Shown here: piece after piece, positions 12,304-23,540 of the stretch
Layout of the letters: the number at the start of each line of letters is the position of its first letter
How positions within the stretch are numbered: the stretch's first letter is position 1
Assembly (NCBI GenBank): GCA_940337035.1
Contig: CALNHX010003588.1
Location: 1 to 64,000 of the forward strand
Length of the DNA: 64,000 nt
Source of the DNA: Agriotes lineatus
Lineage: Eukaryota; Arthropoda; Insecta; Coleoptera; Elateridae
Direction: 5' to 3'
Program-made: the position numbers and the translations under genes
Notes under the pieces: generated by a model
Seen by the model: only the letters and a program-made list of their open reading frames with translations
The model's database searches: none
Told to the model about the DNA's origin: nothing

Positions 12304-13973
12304 TTACGAAAATTGAAAATAATCCCGGTTTATTCCCACATAAACTCGGAAAAGCAAGAAATCAAGTAGACGAATGGACACTAATAAAAAATATCGACTA
12401 TACTTCAATAATAGAAGAATACAAATGGTTGGAGTTAAACATTCAACGAATGAAAAATGCATTTACAAATTTACCTCACGGACATACATACGATAAAGAA
12501 CTTCAAAATTACCAAACCCCGCTAAATATAACCTCATCTGAAATTAAATGAAAATTAAATCAACTATTTCTTACAAGAAATAAACGAGGCTTAATCGACG
12601 GCCTAGGAACAGTTTTCAAATTCCTAACTGGAAACTTAGATTCGACTGATGGAGAAAAAATCGAAGAAGCAATTGAAGAACTACGAAAAGGACAGGAATC
12701 CCAGGACAAAATTCTAACTGAACAAATATCAATAACGGAACAAATACTCGATAAAGTAAACAAAACTATTAGTACACTGAGAGTTGACCAATACACATTA
12801 TTATCAAGAATAAAACAATTAGAAGCTCAAATCGAAGAAAACACAATTCACCGAGCGGAGAAATATTCGATAATCAATATGCATACTATATTTTTGCAAA
12901 TATCAGGAATGATGAACGTAATATTGTACCTACTTAATAATTTGGAAGAAGCAATCACTTTTACCAAACTCGAGATCATGCACCCATCAATAATTGATCC
13001 TGAGGACTTAGAAGCCAATTTAATATTTATCCAGAATAAAATACAAGGACAACAATTGCCATTTAAAATCAACCCAGAAAATTTACCTTTATACGAAGAC
13101 ATTATTGCAGTCAAAGCATATCAAATAAAATCCAGAATCGTATTTATTTTGGAAATACCTCTAATAAATCCGGATATCTACGATTACTATCATCTTTACC
13201 CATTACCTGTGAAAACCGATCAACATTTCCAAATAATTATACTACAGAAAATGTATTTGCTTTACAATGAAAATAATTATATTTCCACGGACGAGTCCTG
13301 CAAAAAACTACGCAACGGCGAACACCTATGTAAAATCCAAGAAAAAATCAATTCAGAAGAACCACTTTGCGAAGCTCAACTCATTTCATTTATAAAAAAT
13401 AATGTATGTAAAACCGAAATATTTACATTAGAGCATTTTAAAACACAGAAAATCGCCCAAGATTCATGGTTACTGATTGCCGATAAAGAATTAATATCCA
13501 CAATCACTTGTGAAAATAGTAAGCAGAAGATGCCGCTAAATGGAAATTACATTGTACAGATACCACCAAGATGTGAACTAAAACTTGAAAATAGGGTACT
13601 GAGGACAAATTATTACTCTAATTTCGTAAACGAGATAGTTCAGTTGCCGATGATCAACTCAACGCCTACCGAAGAACAACAAATAAATAATAAACTCCCA
13701 TCGATACATCTGGAGAACATCGATCTAGACGACATATTCACTTTAAAAAGTAAGCTAAAAGACTTGCATAAAAAAGTGTATAAACCAAATTTTGACGGAC
13801 ATTTATATATTAGTAATAGTGTATTTTTCATGTTAATCTTAGTTATAGTCGCAATTTTGTTCACTTTATATAAATATAATAAACTGCCTGCATTTTGTAA
13901 TAGGAATAACGTAAATCAATTAAGCCCAAAAACCAGTCGAAATTATTCCCTAGAAATTATGATAAAAATGTAA
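12261..13973 (+). pseudogene. env: errantivirus Env (baculovirus F-like fusion protein), one stop
   Basis: Envelope fusion glycoprotein related to baculovirus F and Drosophila gypsy Env, a type I membrane protein. Visible features are a furin-like RNKR at 12576-12587, the following fusion-peptide block GLIDGLGTVFKFLTGNLD, an acidic heptad-rich helical stretch to about 12840, several cysteines in the ectodomain, and a C-terminal membrane span (VFFMLILVIVAILFTLY) near 13830-13880 with a short basic tail. A TGA at 12549-12551 interrupts the frame just before the cleavage site. There is no local ATG, so expression would need a spliced message: an acceptor-like AG sits at 12258-12259. The frame overlaps the last 43 bases of pol. 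Confidence 0.88.
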
Positions 13974-13997
13974 TTTTACCGTAATTTCTGTTCTAAT

Positions 13998-14008
13998 GAA
14001 GGGAGGGA
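13998..14008 (+). promoter_or_regulatory. polypurine tract
   Basis: GAAGGGAGGGA lies immediately before the 3' LTR and is the expected plus-strand primer site. Confidence 0.8.
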
Positions 14009-14153
14009 TTATGTTAAGTGATATGTTGGGTAAATGCTTACGAAGTAGTTCCCAGCCCCAGCTTCAAGCTTCTTAGAATATTTAGTGATAAGAAATGTTA
14101 TATAAGCATGTGCCCACTGTACTTAGGCAGTTCTTATGTCAGTTAGCATCTAT
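14009..14153 (+). repeat. truncated 3' LTR
   Basis: It is homologous to the first ~145 bases of the 5' LTR and stops at GTTAGCATCTA. The rest of the LTR is missing. The sequence next to it, once the MITE is removed, is a LINE 3' end, so the LTR was cut before the MITE arrived. Confidence 0.85.
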
Positions 14154-14154
14154 A

Positions 14155-14655
14155 AGCCGTTCACGACCTTTTTGGGACAGAGTTGGCTATGATTTTTTCT
14201 TTTCATGTTGGACTAACTGATTCGATGATGTAGCGGATGCAACTTTTTTTTTCTGTCAGTGTCTGTTCGACATTTTCTTGCCACCACATTGCCAGATTAA
14301 ATATTTTAATATTCGTAAGAAAATAAATGATTTATCAAATGTGTAAAAATAATTTTAATTTCCGTCAAAGGAAAAGTCAAAATGCCCAAAATAATTTTGT
14401 TGCAACAAAAAATTTCCACTAAACGATGCTACTTCCAATTTAAGAAGGACAGACCACATTTAAAAGAAAGCGAATCGATGTGGAGACTACAGAATATCCG
14501 GCAACAATGTACCTATTCAGAAAATATAACCTTAAACTGAAAACAACCTAACCTAACACAAAAATTGTCAATTTCCATGAGGGAGTTTAGTTGCAACAGA
14601 GGTACTGCACTAGATGGTCATAGCCTCACCTGACCCAAAAAGATTGTGAACGGCT
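14155..14655. mobile_element. MITE with ~39-bp TIRs and TATA flanks
   Basis: The left end AGCCGTTCACGACCTTTTTG mirrors the right end, whose complement reads AGCCGTTCACAATCTTTTTG. The similarity goes on for about 39 bases (GGCTATGA on both sides). It is flanked by TATA at 14151-14154 and 14656-14659. No coding capacity. The TATA could be a 4-bp duplication, or a TA duplication plus a TIR starting with TA. Confidence 0.8.
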
Positions 14656-14657
14656 TA

Positions 14658-14968
14658 TATACAATACCACAACATCGAACAGCTAAATTTGAGGGCTGTT
14701 TTCTATATATGGCTCCCACATTGTTAAATAAGTTCTTTGATATGTTTCCAGAGCAGCCACTTTCTATTAAGAGTGCCTTGTTAGAATTAGTTAGTAACAC
14801 GATTTAAGATAGTCTTGTTATGTTGCTAGCATGTACTATATTGTATTATATTAAGTTTGTGTGTGTACAGCATTTGCTTATATTTGTGTGATGCCCCGGG
14901 AGGGTGGAAGACTGGCTTTGTATACCTCTTTGGTATTCAATAAATGGATTTATTATTATTATTATTAT
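14658..14968 (+). pseudogene. LINE 3' end: RT C terminus, 3' UTR and ATT tail
   Basis: The first 49 codons (14661-14807, ending TAA) include PQHRTAKFEGCF, then APTLLNKFFDMFPEQPL. This fits the C terminus of a Jockey/CR1-type LINE, where R-T-x-x-Y/F-x-x-S/C-F is followed by a P-x-L-x-N block. An untranslated stretch follows with AATAAA-like TTCAATAAATGG, ending in an ATT repeat at about 14950-14968, a common LINE tail. The 5' side is truncated against the Gypsy LTR. Confidence 0.68.
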
Positions 14969-15264
14969 ATAAAACAAATTACAAATTATTACAAATTTTA
15001 ATAAAAACGAATTACGAAGTGTATGTGTGGTCAAACCTCGTGCTAATGTTTTCAGTAGCATCGGTTTTATTCAAAAGGCCATCCATTATATTTTTTTCTT
15101 CAACAATTGTTGGTTTATTACATTTTGATACGTCTTTAATTTGCTTCTATTTTGTTGTAACCAAATTGTAGCAACTGTTAAATTTGAAAAGACGTCATTA
15201 TTATCAAAGCAAAATCGTTGATATCAAGAAGCCCTAAATCACTTTCAACACCTTGTTCTTTATA

Positions 15265-15600
15265 CCGGGTGGCCATAAATATCTGATATCACATTACCTT
15301 TGGAATCAACACCGCTTTATTAAAGCGATGAATACAACTAAACTAAATGTCATGACAACTAAAATTCCTATCTGTCAAAAATTATTACAGATTGCAATAA
15401 GTAATGGAGTTAGAACAGGAGATTTTTATAATCGAGTCGTAGGCTAAACTGCAGAACCCATGGCACATTCTCCTCCTCTTGCATTTTATTACATTACATA
15501 GGTACCAATACTTATTGTAATTGAAATATAGTACTAACCCAACATTTATAAGTAGCTAATTCCATGGCTACCGAGATCTCAGATATTTATGGTCATCCGG
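15265..15600 (+). mobile_element. MITE, CCGGGTGGCC family, copy 1
   Basis: The ends are CCGGGTGGCCATAAATATCT and, complemented, CCGGATGACCATAAATATCT. It is flanked by TA at 15263-15264 and 15601-15602. A second copy in the opposite orientation lies at 53350-53696. The terminal CCGGGTGGCC is shared with the large palindrome at 20039-21905. Non-coding. Confidence 0.85.
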
Positions 15601-15719
15601 TATAACAATACTGGACACTCGTCACATAGACTTTTCGTATCTTCAACCCACAATTTTACGCTTATTGCATCGTTATGGTGGCGTTTTGTACTATAATCTA
15701 TAGCTACAAAAATCTCTTA

Positions 15720-17034
15720 GCCCAGCTACAGTAGGATCGGCCTGTCGAAAAAATCCAAGTGAGCTGAGATTTTGCATACACCTTTGACATTACAAATAAT
15801 GTCTCAAAAGTCCCCATCGATATGGCGGTTGCGATTTGACTTATTCAACGTCAAAGGTCACAGAAATAAGTTTTTCGCAAATATCTCGCTTTCTATGGGT
15901 CGTATGACTTTTTTAGTTATTACAAAAAATGAAGGCTAGGAAATTCTCTACAAAAAAGATTATACATGTGCTTTACGTACAACTAACCATTCAGTAAATA
16001 ACATACTGTTAAGTTTTGCAGACGGGTTTTACTTCCTTTTACGATAAAGGAAGTATTGCATTCACCCCAAAAATTCTAAATTGAATTTTCAACAGATCTT
16101 CACGTTTTAGAGTCCCCTGAACCCAAAAAAACGTGTTTTTGTTCATTGGTCTGTCTGTCTGTGTGTCTGTATGTCTGCGAACAGAATATCTCAAAAATGA
16201 AAAAAAGTATGGTGTTGAAACTTTATATATAAGTTTTGTGTACTATCTAAATGAGACAGCTATTTTTTGAAGAAAATCGCATAACCGGAAGTCTGATGTT
16301 TACTCTTGTGTTTCAAAAACGGCTCCAACGATTTTTTTGAAACTTTACATTTTTATTACATTTTTAATGTGGATTGATTGAGATGAGTGATTTTCAAGTT
16401 GAATTTTAGAGGTATTCAACTGAAAAATCACTTATCTCACATCAATACACACCGGTTATGCGATTTTTTTTAGAAGCTTGCTGTCGCATTTAGATAGTAC
16501 AAAAAACTTATATATGAAGTTTCAACGCCATACCTCTTTTCATTTATGAGTTATTCTGTTCACAGACAGACCGACGGACGGACACACAACCCATGAGCAA
16601 AAACATGTTTTTTGGGTTCAGGGGACTCTAAAACGTGAAGATCTGTTGAAAACCCAATTTTCGAATTTTTGGGGTGAATCCAATACTTTCTTTATCGTAA
16701 AAAGAAGTAAAACCCGTCTGCAAAACTTAATAGTGTGTTATTTACTGAACGGTTAGTTGTATGTAAAAAAGCTTTATATTCTTTTTTGTAGAGAATTTCC
16801 TAGCCTTCATTTTTTGTAATAACTAAAAAAGTCATACGACCCATAGAAAGCGAGATATTTGCGAAAAACTTATTTCTGTGACATTTGACCTTGAATAACT
16901 CAAAACGCAAGCGCGATATCGATGGGGACTTTTGAGACATTATTTGTAATGTCGAAATAAAGGTGTATGCAAAATTTCAGCTCACTTGGATTTTTTCGGC
17001 AGATGCTGCGGTTGTCCGTCTAATGTAACTGGAC
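15720..17034. mobile_element. foldback element built from an inverted repeat family
   Basis: Two arms of about 600 bases are reverse complements around a centre near 16410. The outer arms match at AAAAAATCCAAGTGAGCTGA (left) and its complement near 16980-17000. The ends GCCCAGCTACA and, complemented, GTCCAGTTACA are flanked by TA at 15718-15719 and 17035-17036. The inner part of each arm is homologous to the dispersed element seen at 49667-50378 and 57308-57992, including TTCACAGACAGAC, GGGTTCAGGGGACTCTAAAA and TTTTTGGGGTGAATCCAATA. The foldback therefore contains an inverted pair of that repeat. No coding capacity. Confidence 0.82.
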
Positions 17035-17298
17035 TATCTTGCGATATTGTGCAAGTCAAAGTGTGAAAATTGCTGTTGATTTTGTTAATTCTGTTATTTT
17101 GTTATTGCTATTGTCGCTATTTTTGTGTGTTAATTCTGTTTTGAAATGCGCCATACCACAATGTTGAGTACGCCTCCGATTTATTGTGTCGTTTAGCTTA
17201 AATAAGGTTAACAATTTAATGTCAATATGATAGATGTCAAAAGTGTTACCAATACAAAACTTGGAAATTACTAGATTTTAACATTAGTTCTGCCATCT

Positions 17299-17690
17299 AT
17301 GACCACTGGTTTGGATTCAAGTTGTAGTGACATCGCCATGGATATGCCATCTACGAGTGCTGGTCCAAGTTCAGACGACATCCCCATGGACATTCGAGCT
17401 ATAGATGTTGGTTCAATTTCCAGTGACATCGTAATAGGCACTGATGATGAAGAAATTTGTATTTTTGTGAATTATATGTTACAATGTTATGTACCTATTT
17501 TAATTATGGATTGCAGCTATGGTGTCACTGTAGGAAACCAGACGACGGCGAACAAATGGTAAAATGTTATGACAGAAAATATAGAATAAAATGGTACCAT
17601 TCAGCATGCCTACAATTAAAAAAATTTCTAAAGGAAAGTGGTTATGTGAACTCTGTAAATATACTGCTCCACAAATGAACTGGACCATTT
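17299..17690 (+). pseudogene. PHD-finger protein fragment, frameshifted
   Basis: An ATG at 17299 opens a serine/aspartate-rich stretch with imperfect internal repeats (SDIAMDMPSTSAGPSSDDIP). A frame change near 17500 leads into a PHD zinc finger from 17520: WCHCRKPDDGEQMVKCY, then KWYHSACLQLKK. The last zinc ligands (KGKWLCELCK) lie in yet another frame at about 17632-17662. The C4HC3 spacing fits, but one cysteine pair in the middle (CYDRKY) is degraded. PHD fingers of this CRKPDDG...KWYH type also occur in proteins encoded by mobile elements. I cannot tell whether this is a host or an element gene. Confidence 0.6.
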
Positions 17691-18107
17691 GCATATATTG
17701 GTGCAATTTTTAAAAATATTTTCCAAAAGGGCAGTCATGAAATTTTTGGTAACCTTTCATGATTGTGTCACTATAAAAAGCATTTCTTTTCATAATTCTG
17801 TTTAAAGAAAACTAAGTCCATTAATAAAATATTATCATTTTAAAATTTTGAATTTTGCCCAAATATTGATAGCACATTGCATACAAAGTATGCCGAATTG
17901 TTGCCAAAGATTTTTAAACGTTCTGGAGAGACTCAAAGAACTATTAATTAACCTTTTTTTGTGATTCCTCTTATTTTTGTGAAATATAGTTTTTTTATAG
18001 TTTCATAATTTTTTAATTTTATTAATATGATTTTGTTAATTCTTCAGTTGATATTTGAGAATAGTGAAATTAAATATGCTTAATATGAGTATACTATAAA
18101 ACAAAAG

Positions 18108-18131
18108 CTTATATATATATATATATATATT
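18108..18131. repeat. (TA)n microsatellite
   Basis: An uninterrupted TA run of roughly 24 bases. Confidence 0.9.
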
Positions 18132-18379
18132 GTGACGTAATATAATAAATACATTTTTTATGGGTGGTCCAGTACATTTGTGGAGCAGTATATAAATAGA
18201 ATTATTTTGTTATTTTGTGTTGATAGAATTTGTATATATGTTGATTGTTTATTTAGCATAAATGCCTTCGAAATATTCTTTATACTTTATCCATTGCAAT
18301 TCTTTTTCATACTTAATTTAGACATTAGTTATTCTGTTATTTTGTACTGTTATGTAAATATTTTGATTGTTTATGTACC

Positions 18380-18641
18380 TACCTTAAATTCATTAAAATT
18401 TTGTTATAAATTATGGAATAATAAGATTAACGATAGCAAGCTGCTTTCGCTATTAACTTTAAGAGTACCAGCTAGGCCTGTTTGTTTCTCACCGTTATTC
18501 TTTGTACCTTCTTTTTATACCAGAATTCCGATTACTGATATATTAAAGCTTGAGAATCAAATTTACATACTGCTCAACATTGATTTGTCAGCTCCATACA
18601 GTATGTTTGATTCTGTTGTAAAAAAGTATTATTATAACTAA
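18380..18641 (+). pseudogene. LINE reverse transcriptase C-terminal fragment
   Basis: The translation FCYKLWNNKINDSKLLSLL, then LRVPARP, LFFVPSFYTRIPI and MFDSVVKKYYYN up to TAA 18639-18641 fits the C-terminal domain of Jockey/R1-type LINEs (V-P-x-R ... F-x-V-P ... T ... N ... F). The same layout ends the clearer LINE at 37103-38217. Sequence upstream of 18380 stays open but is AT-rich and unrecognisable, so the 5' limit is a guess. Confidence 0.5.
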
Positions 18642-19720
18642 AATGAAACAAAACGAACTATTGATGTAACAAATTTTTAAGACTTAAATTTACCAATCAA
18701 TACGGGAAGTCATAGCAGCAAGTTACGGCATCGATCCATCTCCTGCAACCATGATTAAAGTTTATTTTAGTTAGGATGATTATTTTAATTTTAATTTACA
18801 TGCTATAACGCTCATACCTGCATATAGCAGAATATATCTACACTGCATCTCTTGTAATAAGGGTAACACCTGTTAGAGATGTCACAATAAATAAATATTA
18901 AATAGCTTCAAAATATCCGTTATGCTTTATGCATTAATAGTTATTTAACCAACAAGTGTGTTAATGAAGGCGATTAATAATCGAAACTGTTTAAAGCACG
19001 AACAAGCGATAGCGAGTGAGTGCCTTTAATAGTTGAGATTATTAATCGCCCATTAACAAACGAGTTGATTACAAAATTTTTTTGTTGACCGCAAAATCTT
19101 TTTTGTGGTGTAAAATTTGATTAATACAACTAACCTCCATGCAAAATATCAAAACCTCAAAATCACAAAAACAGTTAATTAATGAAAAAGAGTGGATTAA
19201 TCAAAAACAGTGTATTAATAAATCTATTAATCCATCCTTTTTTTAAAACAGTTAATTAATGAAAAAGAGTGTATTAATCAAAAACAGTGTATTAATGACT
19301 TCTATTAATCCATCCTTTTTTAGGAAAAATAATTCATTAATATTGAAATTAAGAAGCGGTCAACGGAAAAATTATTTTTCATACTTAATTTAGACATTAA
19401 TTATTCTTTTATGTTGTGTAAACAGCATGTGTAATTTTATTGATTGTTAATGTAGCTTACATAGTTTCGAAATATTCTTATGTTTCTTATCATATAGGTA
19501 CTATTTAATAATTTTTGCTATGTGATATTGTAATTTTGCTTTTTATTAATTGGCCACATGCAGAAAAAGATAATCAAATAATTTTACATTATATAATAAA
19601 TGGTGGTGGATAGTATTAACGTTAGATCCTTAATTAACTAATTTTAATAATTTTGTAGATATTATTATTATTAAAGTAAAAATAATTAGATTAACTTTGT
19701 TAATACAATTTATTTCATAA
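18642..19720. other. no gene; hairpin and a 77-bp tandem duplication
   Basis: An inverted pair GGCGATTAATAATC / GATTATTAATCGCC brackets about 18967-19051. A 77-bp unit beginning ACAGTTAATTAATGAAAAAG occurs twice head to tail at 19171-19247 and 19248-19324. These may be subterminal repeats of the transposon whose gene starts at 22406. I could not define its terminal repeats. Confidence 0.55.
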
Positions 19721-22406
19721 TTATACAATTATAGGAGGGCATAAATTTACGAGTGCACAAGAAACTGTTAATATCTGATCTACCACGGCAACATCGTCAG
19801 TTTTCTTTTTCGCCAGGAACATAGGCATCGTTTCGTGAAGAACTGTATTTTTTTGACGAAGGACTCCAATAACGCGTTTGACGTGTATTCTGAAAAAAAG
19901 ATATAATTAAGATAATTATTGTAACAATATACTTGCACTACCTCACGCTTGCTATATTCCTGGTTGATTCTATATCCCTTGGATCGAGCTGCCGTTTCCC
20001 TTTTAGAAAAGCAGGCGTAATCACTGTGGCCATATGTACCGGGTGGCCAATTAAGAAGGGCACTCGGCCCTATCTCGAAAAGTAATTGTCGTAAAGACTT
20101 GGGGTAAAAAAATTTATAATTAAAGCGGCAAAGAGAAAATGCTGGAAATTATTTTTAAGTTTCTAGAATGGCCGCCAGGAGGCGTAATCGCATTCTTGAA
20201 TTTTAAATCCCGTTTTTTGAGAAATATTCTTATATTACAGTTAGCTAAAATGGACACCGTTTTAAAGCTGAGATAAATTCGATTCTTTTTTGTTAAATGC
20301 TTTTTGCTCAATCTCTTAAGGGAAAGTGGTGGGGGGTGTCCGAACATTTTCGGAAAGAAATGTCAATAACTTCAAAATGGCTGAACGGATTTTCTCAAAC
20401 TTGGAGTCGTTGAAAAGGGCATTTCTTAGGCTATCAATGCTGCCTTGAGCGGATTGATTTAGATTGCTTGTGTCGCCGCTAGAGGGCGTTTTGCGACAAC
20501 ACTACAAATGAAATGAATTTTCTCAAAAAAATTAAATGCAACGATATCACTTTTATTGGAACAAAAGATAGCCAAGTAAGGGCCTAACACGCTAGTGAAA
20601 ACCGCATTTCGATATTTGTTTCCTAACCTAAAATATCAGTAAAGGAAATTACAAATCGAAATAATGTCGCATCTTTGGGAATATTATCAGTATACCTGCC
20701 ATTATTAAATCCTAATTATCCTTCTTTTAGCAAAATATATATAAATTTACTGTTAAAATACCAACATTATATTTAAAATGTCAATAATAATTAATCCTTT
20801 ATCTAATAGAGTTGTCTGTCCGGGACGCTGTTTTGTCTGTCCGGGACGCTGTTTCAGCAGCCAAACCGTAAGAGATAGATAAAAAAGTTATGAAAGTTAT
20901 ATGTTTGGAATGGTCATGTCAGGTCAGGAACCGAATTTCAGTCACGTGACACTTACGGTTTTCGAGAAATCACGTGATTTGAAAACCGGAAGTGTCACGT
21001 GACTGAAATTCGGTTCCTGACCTGACATGACCATTCCAAACATATAACTTTCATAACTTTTTTATCTATCTCTTACGGTTTGGCTGCTGAAACAGCGTCC
21101 CGGACAGACAAAACAGCGTCCCGGACAGACAACTCTATTAGATAAAGGATTAATTATTATTGACATTTTAAATATAATGTTGGTATTTTAACAGTAAATT
21201 TATATATATTTTGCTAAAAGAAGGATAATTAGGATTTAATAATGGCAGGTATACTGATAATATTCCCAAAGATGCGACATTATTTCGATTTTTAATTTCC
21301 TTTACTGATATTTTAGGTTAGGAAACAAATATCAAAATGCAGTTTTCACTAGCGTGTTAGGCCCTTATTTGGCTATCTTTTGTTCCAATAAAAGTGATAT
21401 CGTTGCATTTAATTTTTTTGAGAAAATCCATTTCATTTGTAGTGTTGTCGCAAAACGCCCTCTAGCGACGACACAAGCAATCTAAATCAATCCGCTCAAG
21501 GCAGCATTGATAGCCTAAGAAAAGCCCTTTTCAACGACTCCAAGTTTGACAAAATCCGTTCAGCCATTTTGAAGTTATTGACATTTCTTTCCGAAAATGT
21601 TCGGACACCCCCCACCACTTTCCCTTAAGAGATAGAGCAAAAAGCATTTAACAAAAAAGAATCGAATTTATCTCAGCTTTAAAACGGTGTCCATTTTAGC
21701 TATCTGTAATATAAGAATATTTCTCAAAAATCGGGATTTAAAATTCAAGAATGCGATTACGCCTCCTGGCGGCCATTCTAGAAACTTAAAAATAATTTCC
21801 AGCATTTTCTCTTGGCCGCTTTAGTCATAAATTTTTTTACCCCAAGTCTTTACGACAATTACTTTTCGAGATAGGGCCGAGTGCCCTTCTTAATTGGCCA
21901 CCCGGTAGTCCTACGGAGTCTTTTATTAAAAAGCCAAGATCTGCCAATACAAAATCTTCTGGCAAGAGATTGTTTAAAATCCCACAATCCTCTGTTAGAC
22001 CTTTATCGCTTATTCTGCCACCATATCCATGTGATACAAATGATATTGATCCAGGAGGAGTGATGCCTATTAGTACCTTTACCGTATTATGTTGTTTGTA
22101 CGTAGACCATGTAGTACATTGTACTTCAAGGCTACTTGATTTTTCCACTCTCATCTCAAAACAATCGATTATTACTGAAATCTTGTTGCCAAATGCTACC
22201 TTGAAGCATTCTGGCATTGATTTAATCAGCTGATCTCGTTCAGGCCAAATAATAAAATTTTTCATCCGATGATACATAATATTCAATGTGGTATAAAATA
22301 TTCTGGAAATTGTTTGTACGCTGACGTTAAACATGTATGCCAATAAACTAAAATCTAAATGTATTCTAAGTTTTATCACCGTTATCAAAAACATGACTCT
22401 AAGCAT
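19721..22406 (-). pseudogene. DDE_Tnp_4 (Harbinger-like) transposase, split by a foldback
   Basis: The gene runs on the minus strand. Exon sequence at 22406-21908 has a helix-turn-helix-like segment (LAYMFNVSVQTISRIF), the first catalytic block IIDCFEM, then HNTVKVLIGITPPG, SDKGLTEDCG and LADLGF. The same reading frame resumes exactly across the inserted foldback at 20036 and ends at a donor (exon end 19942). A 52-nt intron (19890-19941, GTAGTG...TTTCAG) joins the last exon (19889-19721), which has HVKRVIG and LTVSCALVNLC and a TAA stop. The family normally has DRGF and HVERVIG; here the arginine and the third catalytic glutamate are replaced (L and K). Upstream of 22406 a +/-1 break precedes LLFRPVLEQFIPNS. 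So the gene was probably inactive anyway. Confidence 0.85.
20039..21905. mobile_element. 1.87-kb near-perfect palindromic foldback element
   Basis: Two arms of about 930 bases are almost exact reverse complements, meeting near 20972 at TCACGTGATTT. The ends are CCGGGTGGCCAATTAAGAAG on both sides, flanked by TA at 20037-20038 and 21906-21907. Removing the element plus one TA leaves the surrounding transposase frame continuous. There is no open frame worth calling inside. A 90-base relative (GCTGAAACAGCGTCCCGGAC) occurs at about 60040-60127. A transcript across it could form a very long hairpin. Confidence 0.92.
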
Positions 22407-23204
22407 GTTTTACTTACTGAATTAGGAATAAACTGCTCAAGTACAGGTCTAAAGAGTAGCTTCAGCACTGCGAAAACATTAAGTATTATAGTCATATATA
22501 TAATACACATATATTGCTAGTAGGGCCTGGAAACGTCAGAAAACATTACGGCGCAGACATAGTCTCACTTAGAGTATAACGCGTCTCGTGCGCATGCGTG
22601 AGAATTCGAACTCCGCCTTTAGAAGCGAATTTTAAACTTGACCACTTCCCCATTGGCCGGACGACGCCGCCGCGCTTGCACACAGCTCACCATTATACAT
22701 TGAAGAGTTGGTTGTCTGTCTCACTTCCTTGGTAAGTTTCCCACTCATAGCCGCTAGCAATATAGTAAGTATTAGATATATGATTATAGTGCACCCAGAA
22801 TGTGTAGTTCAAAACGTGACCACCGAACTTCTGTAGATGGTGCCAAGTGGACAAGCCGCCACTGTGCTACAATGCTTGGAAATTTTGCAAAGTGGAAAAT
22901 CGCCACCTTTCGCCAAAACCAAATAGCGCATGAAGGTGCTCGGGACCTTAGCAACAACTTTGCCCCCTTTCAAAATTTCGATATCTGTAGCCGTTCGAAA
23001 GTTAGAGGCGATCCAGACAGACAGACAGACAGACAGACGGACGGACGGACGAACGGACAAAACGTTCACATAAGTACGCTGAAGCTACTAATAAATATAT
23101 ATAATTAAATGTGAACTGTATATATTGTATGTATTTAGTGTAGCATTTGTCATAGTAGGCGTGTGTAAAAGAATTTTTTTTTGTAATGTCACAAACAAAG
23201 TATA
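22407..23204. other. no gene recognised; GACA/GGAC simple repeat
   Basis: Moderately GC-rich around 22550-22700 and 22800-23000. Simple repeat of GACA then GGAC units at about 23012-23063. Open frames here are short and unlike known families. Confidence 0.5.
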
Positions 23205-23540
23205 TCTATCTAACGCGCAAAACTTTAAATGCGGCATGTGCCGTGGGCTACAACGTCATTCTTCCATGCTCACGTAAAACTTTTACATTCACTGGAAAAC
23301 TCTCACTTTTCTTAACTTGTAGAACAATTCTTTCCGAATTTTTTTTACTGCGTTCCAACAACGTCGTATTAATTAGGACGCCTTCCAGAGGCGAGCGTTT
23401 CCTTTCCAGAGACTTTCCATTTGAAAAAATATTTTTTGGAACTTTTCCTTAGCGTGCTTTTAAAACTTTCTTTAGTGCAACAAAAGTAATAAAATTCGTC
23501 GTACATTTTAAATGCGGCATATGCCGCGGGTTTCAGCTAG
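23205..23540 (+). mobile_element. short non-autonomous Helitron-like element
   Basis: It starts with TC after an A (A|TCTATCTAACGCGC) and ends with CTAG before a T (TTTCAGCTAG|TT). A perfect 14-bp palindrome, GCGGCATATGCCGC (23514-23527), lies about 12 bases before the end, as expected for a Helitron 3' hairpin. No terminal inverted repeats or target duplication. The interior AGCGTGCTTTTAAAACTTTC recurs at about 50471. Non-coding. Confidence 0.68.

Larger units (their letters stand above)
6338..14153 (+). mobile_element. errantivirus-like Ty3/Gypsy element with env, decayed
   Basis: A full-length insect endogenous retrovirus of the Gypsy (errantivirus) type. In order it has a 5' LTR, a tRNA primer-binding site, a leader, gag, pol (protease, RT, RNase H, integrase), env, a polypurine tract and a truncated 3' LTR. 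Gag and pol frames overlap in a -1 arrangement, and env overlaps the end of pol in a third frame, as is usual in the group. The frames carry three in-frame stops in gag and pol, one in env, and at least two frameshifts in pol. I count five LTR-to-LTR differences in about 145 aligned bases. The copy is old and cannot express intact products as it stands. Confidence 0.93.

Noticed and set aside
18180..18379. N-terminal part of a 153-codon frame
   Set aside because: Phenylalanine/isoleucine-rich and explained by AT-rich sequence. Only the C-terminal part resembles a LINE protein.
20120..20347. 75-codon frame inside the large palindrome
   Set aside because: The same DNA occurs inverted in the other arm, where the frame is broken; no domain is visible.
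22800..23108. 102-codon frame and its minus-strand shadow
   Set aside because: It reads through a GACA/GGAC simple repeat (DRQTDRQTDGR), so the openness is an artefact of the repeat.
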